Of a stretch of DNA of 64,000 nt, positions 42,233 to 50,420 are shown in pieces; positions within the stretch are counted from its first letter, which is position 1; every line of letters begins with the position of its first letter. The position numbers and the translations under genes were made by a program. Under the pieces are notes generated by a model. It had not been told where the DNA came from, ran no database searches, and was given only the letters and a program-made list of their open reading frames with translations. This stretch comes from Myxococcales bacterium. Its GTDB lineage: Bacteria; Myxococcota_A; Polyangia; Polyangiales; Polyangiaceae. The stretch covers positions 228,996-292,995 of the forward strand of contig JADKKK010000009.1 of the NCBI GenBank assembly GCA_016720545.1. Direction: 5' to 3'.

Positions 42233-44038
42233 GCGCAGCACGTCGCGGAGGGCGGCCTGCACGTCGGGCGCGGAGGCGGGGAGGGCTGAGCGCGCGAGCT
42301 CGATGAACCGCGCGCCGCGCGAGCGCTTCAAGGCCTCGACCGCCGCGACGCGATCGGCGGGCGCGCCGTGCTCGAGGATCGAGAGGAGGAACTCGGCGGC
42401 CTCGAGGGTGTCGACCTTTGCGAGGGCCCGTACGGCGCTCGCCCGCACGAAGGGCTGCGGGGCCTCGCGGATGATGCGCGAGAGCGGGTCGAACGCGTGC
42501 TGGAAATAGAGCGCCTCGACGGCGCGCGCCGCCTGCTCCACGACCCCGGGATCGCTGTCGCGTAGCCCCTGGCGCACGGTGATGAAGCTCCGCTTGAAGA
42601 ACAGCGTGCCCATCGCGACGAGCACCGCCACCTTCACCGCGCGCTCCGGGCGCGCGAAGAGCTTCTCGAGGGGTGAGAGCACCGCGTAGAGCTGCAGCTG
42701 CGCGAGCTGGTCGGCCAGGCGCGCGCGCGCCGCCTGCGAGGCTGGGCCCGCGTCGTTCGACATCTCGACGGCGAACGCGGTGAGGCGCGCGAGCATGGCG
42801 CGGCGGCGGATGAGGTCGGGCCAGCTCCGGTTCAGGAGCACGTCGGCGCAGGCCTCGGAGGCCTGGCCTTGCTGCTCCCACTCGAGCAGGTCGACGTGCC
42901 ACACATCGGGGAAGTGGTTCTCCTGCCGGAGATGCGAGGGCAGGGGCGCCGCGTCGAGGGCCTCGTCGCGCACGTTGTCGTAGCGCCGCGACGCGCGGGC
43001 GTAGTGGGCCTTGCGGCGTGGCTCGAGGTCCATGGCCGCGAGCTCTTGATAGAGCTGACCTACTCGGCTGAAGTGCCCCACCTCGCCGAAGGCGAGCACC
43101 GCCGCGAGGACCGCGTTCTCGGCGATCTCGGGGGGCGCTCCGCGGGCCAGGTGCTGTCGGGCCACGCTCCGCCACAGATCGGCCTGCACCAAGATGTAGT
43201 GTGCCGCCGTCGCCGACATGCCGAGCGCTCGCGCGTACTCCGAGGCCTCGCGCGCGAGCGTCGCCGCCGCCGACAGCTCGCCCTTCTCTTTGGCGGCGCC
43301 GAGGGCGTCCTCGAAGTACTGGAGCGCGAAGTACTTGAGGTGGTCCTCTCGCAAAATGCGGATGCAGTTCACGAAGCCCTCGAGCACGTCCTCGAACATC
43401 CCGCTCTCGCGGCCTATCTGCACGAGCACCTGGAAGCAGTCGAACGCGCGCTCGCGCAGGCCCACGGACTCGAAGTGGTCAGCCGCCTCCTCGAGCAGGC
43501 GCACCGCCGCGACCGTGGCCTCCCGCGCCTGCCGCGCGTCGCTGCACTTCTTCGCGCACCGCGCGAGGTTGAACTGCACGAGCGCGGCGTTGTACGCGTC
43601 GGCGCCGCTGCCGGTCACCTGCCCGAGCCGGGACCACAGGGCGCGCGCCCCCTGCCAATCTTCCGCCTTCTCGCGGTAGATGGCCGCCGCGGCCACGAGG
43701 CCCGCGTTCTCCATCTCGCGCGCCGCGTTCGCCATGTCGTTCGAGGCGGCGAGGGTGCGCGCGCGGTCTTGTGGCGGCACGTGGGGGAGCTTCTGATAGC
43801 AGCGGCGCATGGCCTCGGCGTCGTTCAGCGCCAAGTACCACTCGACCGTGAGGGCCGAGCGCACGTCGCCCCGCCGCTCGAGCACGTCGACGAGCGGGCG
43901 GAGGACCGACACGTAGTCGTGCTCGGCCACGTGCGTCTGCTGCGCGGCCGTCACGAGCGCGTTCGCGGCGTCGTCGAGGTTTCCCCGGCTCAGCGAGACG
44001 CGGGCGCGCTCACGGAGGTGGTGGAGATCGTCGAGCAT
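42212..44038 (-). CDS. TPR/HEAT-repeat helical scaffold protein
   Basis: The 608-aa all-helical soluble protein has an N-terminal ~400 residues of TPR-like pairs (LTVEWYLALNDAEAMRRCYQ, AAIYREKAEDWQGARALWSRLGQ, YFALQYFEDALGAAKEKGEL). The C-terminal ~180 residues are HEAT-like repeats (SDPGVVEQAARAVEALY, APQPFVRASAVRALAKVDTLEAAEFLLSIL, ADRVAAVEALKRSRG). There is no enzymatic motif. Such proteins in Myxococcota are often scaffolds in signalling or motility complexes, but no partner is visible here. The start gives MLDDLHHLRERARV. Confidence 0.7.
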   Translation of the reverse strand: MLDDLHHLRERARVSLSRGNLDDAANALVTAAQQTHVAEHDYVSVLRPLVDVLERRGDVRSALTVEWYLALNDAEAMRRCYQKLPHVPPQDRARTLAASNDMANAAREMENAGLVAAAAIYREKAEDWQGARALWSRLGQVTGSGADAYNAALVQFNLARCAKKCSDARQAREATVAAVRLLEEAADHFESVGLRERAFDCFQVLVQIGRESGMFEDVLEGFVNCIRILREDHLKYFALQYFEDALGAAKEKGELSAAATLAREASEYARALGMSATAAHYILVQADLWRSVARQHLARGAPPEIAENAVLAAVLAFGEVGHFSRVGQLYQELAAMDLEPRRKAHYARASRRYDNVRDEALDAAPLPSHLRQENHFPDVWHVDLLEWEQQGQASEACADVLLNRSWPDLIRRRAMLARLTAFAVEMSNDAGPASQAARARLADQLAQLQLYAVLSPLEKLFARPERAVKVAVLVAMGTLFFKRSFITVRQGLRDSDPGVVEQAARAVEALYFQHAFDPLSRIIREAPQPFVRASAVRALAKVDTLEAAEFLLSILEHGAPADRVAAVEALKRSRGARFIELARSALPASAPDVQAALRDVLRSRGIAA

Positions 44039-44121
44039 CGGGGGCGGAGCTTATCGCAGGAGCGCCAGGTCGGTCGCTAGATCACGCGCCGCGCGCGGTG
44101 GCGCGTGGTCGAGGGGAGCCC

Positions 44122-44970
44122 TCAGGGCGCGGGCGGGGTCTGCCGCGCCTCGCGGCGCTCGGCGTCGCGGGCGGCGCGCCTGCGCGCGGGGATCGTGACG
44201 AGGGTCTCGACCACGCCGATCACGATGTAGAAGGACAAGAGCCACACGAGCACGAACGCGGGCCCGGTCTTCACCGAGACGACGACGCTCGAGCCGACGG
44301 CGAAGAACACGAGGCCCACCGACCGCCAGTTCAGCTTCATGTCCTTGAAGGAGCGGAAGCGAATGGTGGAGACCTGCAGGAACGCGAGGAAGAGCGTGAG
44401 GCCGATCATCGCCCACACGTACTCGGGCCCCGCGAGCTTCCCGGCCACCGCGTGATTGGCCACGATGATCGAGATGAGAATGCCCGCCGCGCCCGGCACC
44501 GGGAGTCCGACGATGTACTTCGGCGGGGTGGTCGGCTCACCGTTCTCGCCCATGCTGAGGACGTTGAAGCGGGCCAGCCGCACCGCGCCGGCCGCGGCGA
44601 ACACGAACGACACGACGAGGCCCAGCGTGCCTTTCTGGTGCAGCGACCAGCTGTACACCATCATGGCCGGGGCCACGCCGAACGAGATCACGTCGGCGAG
44701 CGAGTCGATCTGCAGGCCGAAGGCGCTCTGCGTCTTCGTGAGTCGCGCCACGCGGCCGTCGAGCATGTCGAAGAAGAGCGCGTACACGAGCAGCAACGAC
44801 GCCTTGTAGAAGTCGTCGTCGCTGTGGGCGGAGGCGCTGATGCGGATCGAGTCGAACCCGCAGAAGATGCTCGACAGGGTGATCATGTTCGGCAGCAGAA
44901 AGAGGGTCTTTCTGAGGTCGAGCTTCTTGCGCTGGGCTGGTGGCAACGGGGGCTCCTCGATGGGGGCCAA
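44122..44970 (-). CDS. pssA: CDP-diacylglycerol-serine O-phosphatidyltransferase
   Basis: The ~282-aa integral membrane enzyme makes phosphatidylserine, the precursor of phosphatidylethanolamine. It has the CDP-alcohol phosphatidyltransferase motif DGRVARLTKTQSAFGLQIDSLAD (D-G-x2-A-R-x8-G-x3-D-x3-D). An N-terminal LFLLPNMITLSSIFCGF and about seven hydrophobic helices complete the fold. The start is uncertain; a TTG at 44970 gives LAPIEEPPLPPAQRKK before the first helix. No psd gene is adjacent. Confidence 0.88.
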   Translation of the reverse strand: MAPIEEPPLPPAQRKKLDLRKTLFLLPNMITLSSIFCGFDSIRISASAHSDDDFYKASLLLVYALFFDMLDGRVARLTKTQSAFGLQIDSLADVISFGVAPAMMVYSWSLHQKGTLGLVVSFVFAAAGAVRLARFNVLSMGENGEPTTPPKYIVGLPVPGAAGILISIIVANHAVAGKLAGPEYVWAMIGLTLFLAFLQVSTIRFRSFKDMKLNWRSVGLVFFAVGSSVVVSVKTGPAFVLVWLLSFYIVIGVVETLVTIPARRRAARDAERREARQTPPAP

Positions 44971-45129
44971 AGCCCCCGGATGTCGCGCGTAACACTGACC
45001 CAAACCCCGGCCTGGGTAAAGGCGCCGTCGGCCGATTTCTTCTGCCAGCGACGCAACCTCCCTGGGCCGCCGCTTGTTCCCGCGCCGGCGAGTTTGCCGA
45101 GGGGGCCATGATCGGGCACGCTCGCCCGC

Positions 45130-46044
45130 GTGAGGATCGCACGACTCGGGCTGAGCGCGGCGATGCTCCTCGTGGTCGCGTGCTCCCCGCCGGACGCGCC
45201 GACCCGCGCGCCGTCGCTGCGACCGCCGCGGCGCGCGCCGACCGCGGCCGACATCACCTCGTTCGAGGACGGCCCCTCCGTCCACGCGCGGGCCGCCGTC
45301 AGCGCCGATGGCTGCGGGGACACCGAGAGCGGCTTCGACGCGTGGCTCGAGGGCTTCAGGCGCCGCGCGCCCGAGGTGGGGCTCTCTCCGGCGACGGTCG
45401 GCGCGGCGCTCGCGGGCGTCACGTACGACCCCGAGGTGGTGCGCCTCGACCGGTCGCAGCGCGCCTTCAAGCTGTCGCTGGAGGAGCTCGTCGCGAAGCG
45501 CGTGACGCCGGCGCGCGTGAAGCGCGGAAGGTCGCTGCTCCGTGCCCACGCGCCGCTGCTCGCGCGCGTCGAGGCGCGCTTCGGCGTGCCGCCCCAGGTC
45601 GTGGTCGCGATCTGGGGCCTCGAGACCGATTTCGGCGCCAACACGGGGTCGATGTCGAGCCTCCGCGCGCTGGCGACCCTCGCGTACGACTGCCGCCGCG
45701 CGCCGCGGTTTCGCGCGGAGCTCGTCGCCGCCCTCCGCCTGGTGCAGCGCGGAGATCTGACCGCACCGGAGATGGTCGGGGCGTGGGCGGGCGAGCTCGG
45801 TCAGACCCAGTTCTTGCCCTCCTCGTACGAGGCGTTCGGCGTCGACTTCGACGGCGACGGGCGCGTGGATCTCCTCCGCAGCACGCCGGACGTGCTCGCC
45901 TCCACGGCGGCCTACCTGCAGGGCCACGGCTGGCGACCGCGCGAGCCGTACGGCGAGGGCACGGCCAATTTCAAGGCGCTCGAGGGGTGGAACGCCTCCG
46001 AAATGTACCGTCGCACGATCGTGGTGTTCGCGTCACGGCTCTGA
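45130..46044 (+). CDS. lytic murein transglycosylase, MltB-like lipoprotein
   Basis: The 304-aa protein has a signal peptide ending in lipobox LVVAC (Cys18), so it is probably outer-membrane anchored. The catalytic domain is SltB/MltB type: AWLEGFRRRAPEVGLSPATV, AFKLSLEELVAKRVTPARVKRG, catalytic E165 in AIWGLETDFGAN, and GELGQTQFLPSSYEAFGVDFDGDG. It cleaves peptidoglycan glycan strands to 1,6-anhydro products during wall remodelling. Divergent from pssA. It is shorter than E. coli MltB because the C-terminal part is reduced. Confidence 0.9.
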   Translation: MRIARLGLSAAMLLVVACSPPDAPTRAPSLRPPRRAPTAADITSFEDGPSVHARAAVSADGCGDTESGFDAWLEGFRRRAPEVGLSPATVGAALAGVTYDPEVVRLDRSQRAFKLSLEELVAKRVTPARVKRGRSLLRAHAPLLARVEARFGVPPQVVVAIWGLETDFGANTGSMSSLRALATLAYDCRRAPRFRAELVAALRLVQRGDLTAPEMVGAWAGELGQTQFLPSSYEAFGVDFDGDGRVDLLRSTPDVLASTAAYLQGHGWRPREPYGEGTANFKALEGWNASEMYRRTIVVFASRL

Positions 46045-46070
46045 GCCGGCGGTGATAGTCGAGGAGAAGC

Positions 46071-47168
46071 ATGAGCCCACCATCCACCCCTGTTGAAGCC
46101 CCGCCCTCGTTCGCGCGCGAGGTCCTCGAAGACGCGTCGCGCCTCGGCGCCGTCGTCGCCACGTCGCGCACCGAGCGCGGAGGCGAGGTGGTCGCGTGGG
46201 CGTGTGTGGTCGCGCACGAGGGCGCGCTCGTCGGGTGCGCCGTGGCGCGACGCGATCCCAAGGTGGTGGTGGCGCTGCGGGTGGCGGAGAGCGCCGAAGA
46301 CGCGATGCGGCTCGCGCGGTCGCTCGTGCTCCGCAGCGGCAAGAAGCTCGCGGAGGGGGCGCTCGTGCCCACGGAGCTCGCGGACGTCGAGGACGTCGCC
46401 CTCCAGCGGCTCGCCCCTCAGTTCGCCGTGGCCGAGGCCGCGCGCTTCGGCCTGCCCCTCCCGTACGCGTGGATTGCTGTAGGATGCACGTGGTCGGACA
46501 TGGCCCTCGACCCGGCGTCGCGCGCCGCTGCCGTGCTCTCTCTCGCGCGCGCGGCAGCGCCGACACGCGGCCTCACGGGGGGCGTGATGAGCCCGCCCGA
46601 CCGCGCGTTCGAGGGCCTCTCGCGCGCCTTTCGGAAGGCCAAGGAGCCGCTCCTCACGACCGCCGCGTGGACCGCGCAAGCGCTCGTCACCGAGGAGCCC
46701 GAGCGGGTGCTCGCGCTCGCCTCCTCCCTCGTGCTGCTCCCTGGGCTCGCGCCCGAGCGGCTCGAGCTCGTGGGCGCCGTGATCGACACCTTGAACCCGG
46801 CCCTCGTCGCGCTCGCGAGCCTGCGGCCGCGCAAGGCTCCCCCGGTGGTCCTCGCGCGGCTCCGGTTGCCGGGCGGCGCGCTTGGGCCGGGCCCCATCGT
46901 CGTGGTCTACTTCTACGCGGCGGCGCGCCACTGCGGCCTCTTCGAGCGCTACGCGGAGGCTCCCCTCGGTGAGGCCGTGACGCGCGCGGGCTTCGCGCAC
47001 CTCGACGCGGTCTTCGAGCGCCACGAGGTCGTGGTGCGCAGCGCGCTCGAGGCCACGGGCGAGGTCACGCTCCAGCGCGGCTTCCACGGCGCCGTGAGCC
47101 TCGAGGAGGCCGAGGCGTCGTTCGAGGCCGACGGCTTCGCGCCCGTCGAGCTGGTGCTCGACGCGTGA
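46071..47168 (+). CDS. hypothetical protein (365 aa)
   Basis: No family is recognised. The protein is Ala/Leu/Arg-rich and mostly soluble. It starts SPPSTPVEAPPSFAREVLEDASRL and has a mid-region segment WIAVGCTWSDMALDP. It ends with a beta-rich module (EVTLQRGFHGAVSLEEAEASFEADGF). A segment PIVVVYFYAAARHCGLFERY could contact a membrane or form a core strand. Codon usage is typical of the genome. It lies 26 bp after the transglycosylase gene, so co-transcription is possible. Function unknown. Confidence 0.6.
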   Translation: MSPPSTPVEAPPSFAREVLEDASRLGAVVATSRTERGGEVVAWACVVAHEGALVGCAVARRDPKVVVALRVAESAEDAMRLARSLVLRSGKKLAEGALVPTELADVEDVALQRLAPQFAVAEAARFGLPLPYAWIAVGCTWSDMALDPASRAAAVLSLARAAAPTRGLTGGVMSPPDRAFEGLSRAFRKAKEPLLTTAAWTAQALVTEEPERVLALASSLVLLPGLAPERLELVGAVIDTLNPALVALASLRPRKAPPVVLARLRLPGGALGPGPIVVVYFYAAARHCGLFERYAEAPLGEAVTRAGFAHLDAVFERHEVVVRSALEATGEVTLQRGFHGAVSLEEAEASFEADGFAPVELVLDA

Positions 47169-47238
47169 TGCGTGTGCGCCCCACGCGTGCCGTTGAAGCC
47201 GGCCGCCCTACGCTGGGTTATGCTGGTAGCAATGGGAG

Positions 47239-48732
47239 ATGAGCGGAGCGAGCGAGGCCGGGCGGCGTGAGCCCTACGACGTGTGCGTGATCGGCGCGGG
47301 GCCTGGCGGGTTCGCCGCGGCGATGAGGGCCCACGATCTCGGCAAGCGCGTGCTCCTCGTGGAGAAGGGGCGGGTGGGCGGGGCTGGCCTGCACGCGGGG
47401 GCGCTCTCGTCGAAGACGATGTGGCACCTCTCCAACGACTACGCCGGCGCGTGCCGCACCGATCGCGGCTACCGCGCGCGCGACGTCGAGGTCTCCTATC
47501 GCGCGGTGATGGGCTCGGTGCGCGCCGCGGTGCGCGAGCGAGAGGAGCTGCTCACTCGCCAGCTCGCGGGGCTCGCGACGCCGGACGCCCGCGGCGGCGT
47601 GGTCGATCTGCGGCGCGGCGCGGCGCGCTTCCTCTCGCCGCACGCGATCTCGGTGACCGACGCCGACGGCCACGCGACGCGCTACGAGGCCACGAACTTC
47701 GTCGTGGCGACGGGGTCGCACCCGCGCGTGCCCGAGGGCATCACGGTCGACGGCCACCGCGTCGTCACCAGCGACCAAATCGAGGACCTGCCCGGCTTCC
47801 CCGAGAGCCTCGTGGTCGTGGGCGCGGGCGTCGTGGGGTGCGAGTACGCCACCGTCTTCGGGAACTTTGGGCGCACGAGGATCAACATCATCGATCGCCA
47901 GCCTCGCATCTTGCCCTTCGAGGACGCCGACGTCGCCGAGGTCGTCGCCGCGTCGTTCGCGAACATGGGCATCACGGTCCACCGCGAGTCGCGCCTCGTG
48001 TCGCTCGCGCTCGTCGACGATCACGTCGAGTACGTGATCGCGGGGCCGTCGGGCGAGGAGCAACGGCTCAAGGTGGAGCGCGCGCTCATCTCGGTGGGCC
48101 GCGCGCCGAACACCGCGAACCTCGGCCTCGAGGCCATCGGGGTCACCCTCGAGAAGCACGGCGGCATCGCGGTCGAGGGCTCACGCTCGGTCACGGTGCC
48201 CCACATCTACGCTGCGGGCGACACCACGATGGACGTCGCGCTCGTGAACGTGGCCGAGCTCGAGGGCCGCCACGCGGTCGAGCGCATGTTCGGCCTCGAT
48301 CCCAAGCCCCTCCGCTACGAGGCGCTCTCTGCGATCTATTTCCTCCGCCCCGAGGTGGCGGCGGTCGGGCTGAACGAGACCCAGGCCAAACGTCGAGGCG
48401 TGCCGTACCGCGTGAGCGTGCTCCACAACCGGCTCATCTGCCGCAACATCGCCATGCGCAGCACCGACGGCTTCATCAAGCTCCTCGCCTCGCGCGACGA
48501 GCCGGGCCGAGTGCTCGGCCTCCGCGTCGTGGGGCCGCAGGCGTCGAGCACGATCCAGGGCATCGCGTTCCTCATCGACCACGGCGCCACGATCGAGGAC
48601 ATCGATCATTGCGTGCACCCGCACCCGGCCATCACCGAGGGCGTGCAAGAGTGCGCGCGCCTCTTGCTGGGCCGTTCGGTAAACAAGGTTGACGTGTTCG
48701 GCCTCGACTACATGCGCTGCGGCGAGGGCTGA
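47239..48732 (+). CDS. class I pyridine-nucleotide flavoprotein oxidoreductase lacking the redox disulfide (SthA/Lpd-like)
   Basis: The 497-aa protein has the full fold of dihydrolipoamide dehydrogenase/soluble transhydrogenase. FAD-binding GAGPGG is at 19-24, NAD(P)-binding VVGAGVVGCEYA is near 192, a second FAD motif YAAGDTTMDVA lies near 325, and the C-terminal dimerisation domain has HPHPAITEGVQE. The segment that should hold CxxxxC reads GGAGLHAGALSSKT (47-60): both Cys are replaced (Gly50, Ala55). Disulfide chemistry is therefore impossible. A SthA-type NADH/NADPH transhydrogenase or diaphorase role is more likely. Start GAT-GAGCGG context with ATG at 47239. Confidence 0.82.
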   Translation: MSGASEAGRREPYDVCVIGAGPGGFAAAMRAHDLGKRVLLVEKGRVGGAGLHAGALSSKTMWHLSNDYAGACRTDRGYRARDVEVSYRAVMGSVRAAVREREELLTRQLAGLATPDARGGVVDLRRGAARFLSPHAISVTDADGHATRYEATNFVVATGSHPRVPEGITVDGHRVVTSDQIEDLPGFPESLVVVGAGVVGCEYATVFGNFGRTRINIIDRQPRILPFEDADVAEVVAASFANMGITVHRESRLVSLALVDDHVEYVIAGPSGEEQRLKVERALISVGRAPNTANLGLEAIGVTLEKHGGIAVEGSRSVTVPHIYAAGDTTMDVALVNVAELEGRHAVERMFGLDPKPLRYEALSAIYFLRPEVAAVGLNETQAKRRGVPYRVSVLHNRLICRNIAMRSTDGFIKLLASRDEPGRVLGLRVVGPQASSTIQGIAFLIDHGATIEDIDHCVHPHPAITEGVQECARLLLGRSVNKVDVFGLDYMRCGEG

Positions 48733-48782
48733 CGCGGGGCTCTTGTGGGAGCTGGCTCGCGTGCTCGTGTTCGTGCGCGGCC

Positions 48783-49520
48783 GCGAGTCCCCTTCGGGGA
48801 TCACGAAGCGCGTCGCGGCTGCGTGTGCGGCTGGGGCTTGGGGCTCGCGGCTGCGTGTGCGGTCGCGGGCCGCGCGTCGTGGAAGCGAGGGGTCCGCCGC
48901 GGGACGGACACGCACGCGCACGCTCGGCCCTTCCCGCAGGCCCCGGCGGAACCTCTGGCGGCGGTCGTTTCCGTCGCGTGCGGCGGCCTCCGTGAGCTGA
49001 AGATACGTGCCGAGAAGTGCGCGCCGGAGCTGGTCCCCGAGGGTGGCGTATCCCCGGGGGAGCTTTTTGACGAGGGTGTCCCCGGCGCAGAGTGCGGAGC
49101 GGGCCACGTGGAACGCGTCGAGTTTGTGATGGGCAAATCGCATGAGTAGAGCCTCCTTGCCCGGAGTCCCGGGCCTCGACCCCCGAGCGCAGACGCCGTG
49201 ACGACGCCGACGTGGGTGGAGAGCGCGGAGTTGGGGCGTTGGCGCGGCGTGTGCGCGTTGGTCGCGGCCCGGGACGTAGGGCAAGGAGGCGGGCGTGGAG
49301 GTGGCCGCGATGGGCTCCGCGGAGTGCGGCGCCGCGTGCTCGTGTGCGTGTGCGGCTGCGAGTCCCCCTTCGGGGATCACGAAGCGCGTCGCGGCTGGGG
49401 TTCCGGGCTTGGGGCTCGCGGCTGCGTGTGCGGCTGCGGCTTGCGGCTGCGTGTGCGGCTGCGAGTCCCCCTTCGGGGATCACGAAGCGCGTCGCGGCCG
49501 GGACTTGGGGCTCGCGTGTG
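48783..49520. repeat. three dispersed copies of a GC-rich hairpin repeat
   Basis: A ~40-bp core GCGAGTCCCC(C)TTCGGGGATCACGAAGCGCGTCGCGGC occurs at 48783, 49358 and 49461. It contains the near-palindrome GAGTCCCC-TTC-GGGGATC. The flanks (GGCTTGGGGCTCGCGGCTGCGTGTGCGG) are also reiterated, so the zone looks like an expanded low-complexity array. No stable ORF is expected. Confidence 0.7.
48930..49143 (-). pseudogene. truncated four-helix-bundle protein (23S rRNA intervening-sequence family)
   Basis: A superb SD (AAGGAGG, 7 nt upstream) precedes an ATG at 49143. The first ~70 residues match the four-helix bundle family: MRFAHHKLDAFHVARSAL, LVKKLPRGYATLGDQLRRALLG, TYLQLTEAAARDGNDRRQRF. After about residue 70 the similarity ends abruptly in an Arg/Val/Pro-rich low-complexity frame that merges with the GC-rich repeats and would run antisense through the flavoprotein gene. 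The family is usually about 120-130 aa, so roughly the last third is lost. Confidence 0.65.
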
Positions 49521-49813
49521 GGGCTGGCGTGTGGGGCTCGCGTGTGCGTGTGCGGCCTTGGGCGGGCCGCGCGTCGCGCGTCGCGTGAGCACGGCACGGG
49601 CGGCCGCATGCCTCCGACCCCGGCCGCAGCCGCGCTCGCAGCCGCGCACGCACACGCACACGCGAGCCTCAGACCTGCTCGCGCCCCACCGGGTTCCCCC
49701 GGCATCGTACCGTCCTTGGACACCCCAAGATCCGTCCGGGTCACCCCACCGATCCAAAATTCAGCGCATTTCCGCGTCCGAAGTCCGGTACGCGACGTGC
49801 ACCACCCGCGCTC
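49195..49813. other. gene-poor low-complexity region
   Basis: About 620 bp have no supportable gene. They hold two of the three hairpin repeats, CGTGTGCGTGTGCGG runs and GCAGCCGCGC/CACACGCACACGC stretches. Open frames here change codon pattern with every repeat and are treated as chance products of extreme GC. Confidence 0.55.
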
Positions 49814-50062
49814 ATGAAAGTCTCCCCGTGTGGCCGGTTCGTCGTGCTCGAGGCTCTTCACATCGATCGCGAGGTGCTCGGGCCGCTCGCTTCCTGGGCC
49901 GAGGTCCGCGGCATCGGACTGCAGGACGCCATCCAGCTCGCGATCGTCGGGTTCGTGGAGGAGGCGCACCCGCTCGGCGGCCCTACCTCCCCAACCCCCG
50001 GAACGGCAGCACCACGTCCGGGTCCGCCTTCTTCGCGTTCCTCACCGCATAAATTCGCGTGA
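49814..50062 (+). CDS. small hypothetical protein
   Basis: The frame is 82 aa. The first ~52 residues have normal coding bias (MKVSPCGRFVVLEALHID, VLGPLASWAEVRGIGLQDAIQLAIVGFVEEA). The Pro/Ser-rich end overlaps the remnant methyltransferase on the other strand by 80 bp and is probably not ancestral. No family recognised. It could itself be a truncated gene. Confidence 0.4.
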   Translation: MKVSPCGRFVVLEALHIDREVLGPLASWAEVRGIGLQDAIQLAIVGFVEEAHPLGGPTSPTPGTAAPRPGPPSSRSSPHKFA

Positions 50063-50420
50063 ACGCGCCCTCCGACTCCCGGGACATGACGTCGAATCCG
50101 AGGCGGGCGAGCGCAGCGCAAAACGTCGCGACGTCCTCGAAGTAGCTCGTGGGCTCCCAAAGTGGAGCTGACCATCGAGTCGAAGACACCGGTGCGCCTC
50201 GCGGATGTAGTCGGTGAAGTTTTGCCCATGAGCGAGAGGCGGAAGATCGCTACGTCGAGCGCTCCGTCTTCTAGCGGCACCTTGGCGATGTCGCACGCGA
50301 CGACGCTTTCGTCGACCGCCACGTGGTCGAAGCTGTGCACTCGGTGGGCCTCCGAGGCCGCCTTACCCACAAGCGCCTCGCCGCAGCCGAAGTCGCCGAC
50401 GACGAGCCCCGAGCCCGGGC
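49983..50420 (-). pseudogene. RRP8-like SAM methyltransferase domain, broken by three indels
   Basis: Joining three frames gives VVGDFGCGEA (SAM motif I), HSFDHVAVDESVVACDIAKVP, LEDGALDVAIFRLSLMGKN, FTDYIREAHRCLRLDGQLHFG, then SYFEDVATFCAALARLGFDV and a terminal LPFRGLGR. This matches the RRP8/Methyltransf_8 family. The indels lie at the C4 run 50407-50410, the T4 run 50220-50223 and the C3 run 50156-50158 (plus-strand coordinates). It was originally the C-terminal domain of the helicase gene immediately upstream. Confidence 0.65.

Noticed and set aside
48181..49143. Reading the four-helix-bundle frame onward to 48181 as a 320-residue protein
   Set aside because: Beyond about residue 70 it becomes low-complexity and then antisense to the intact flavoprotein gene.
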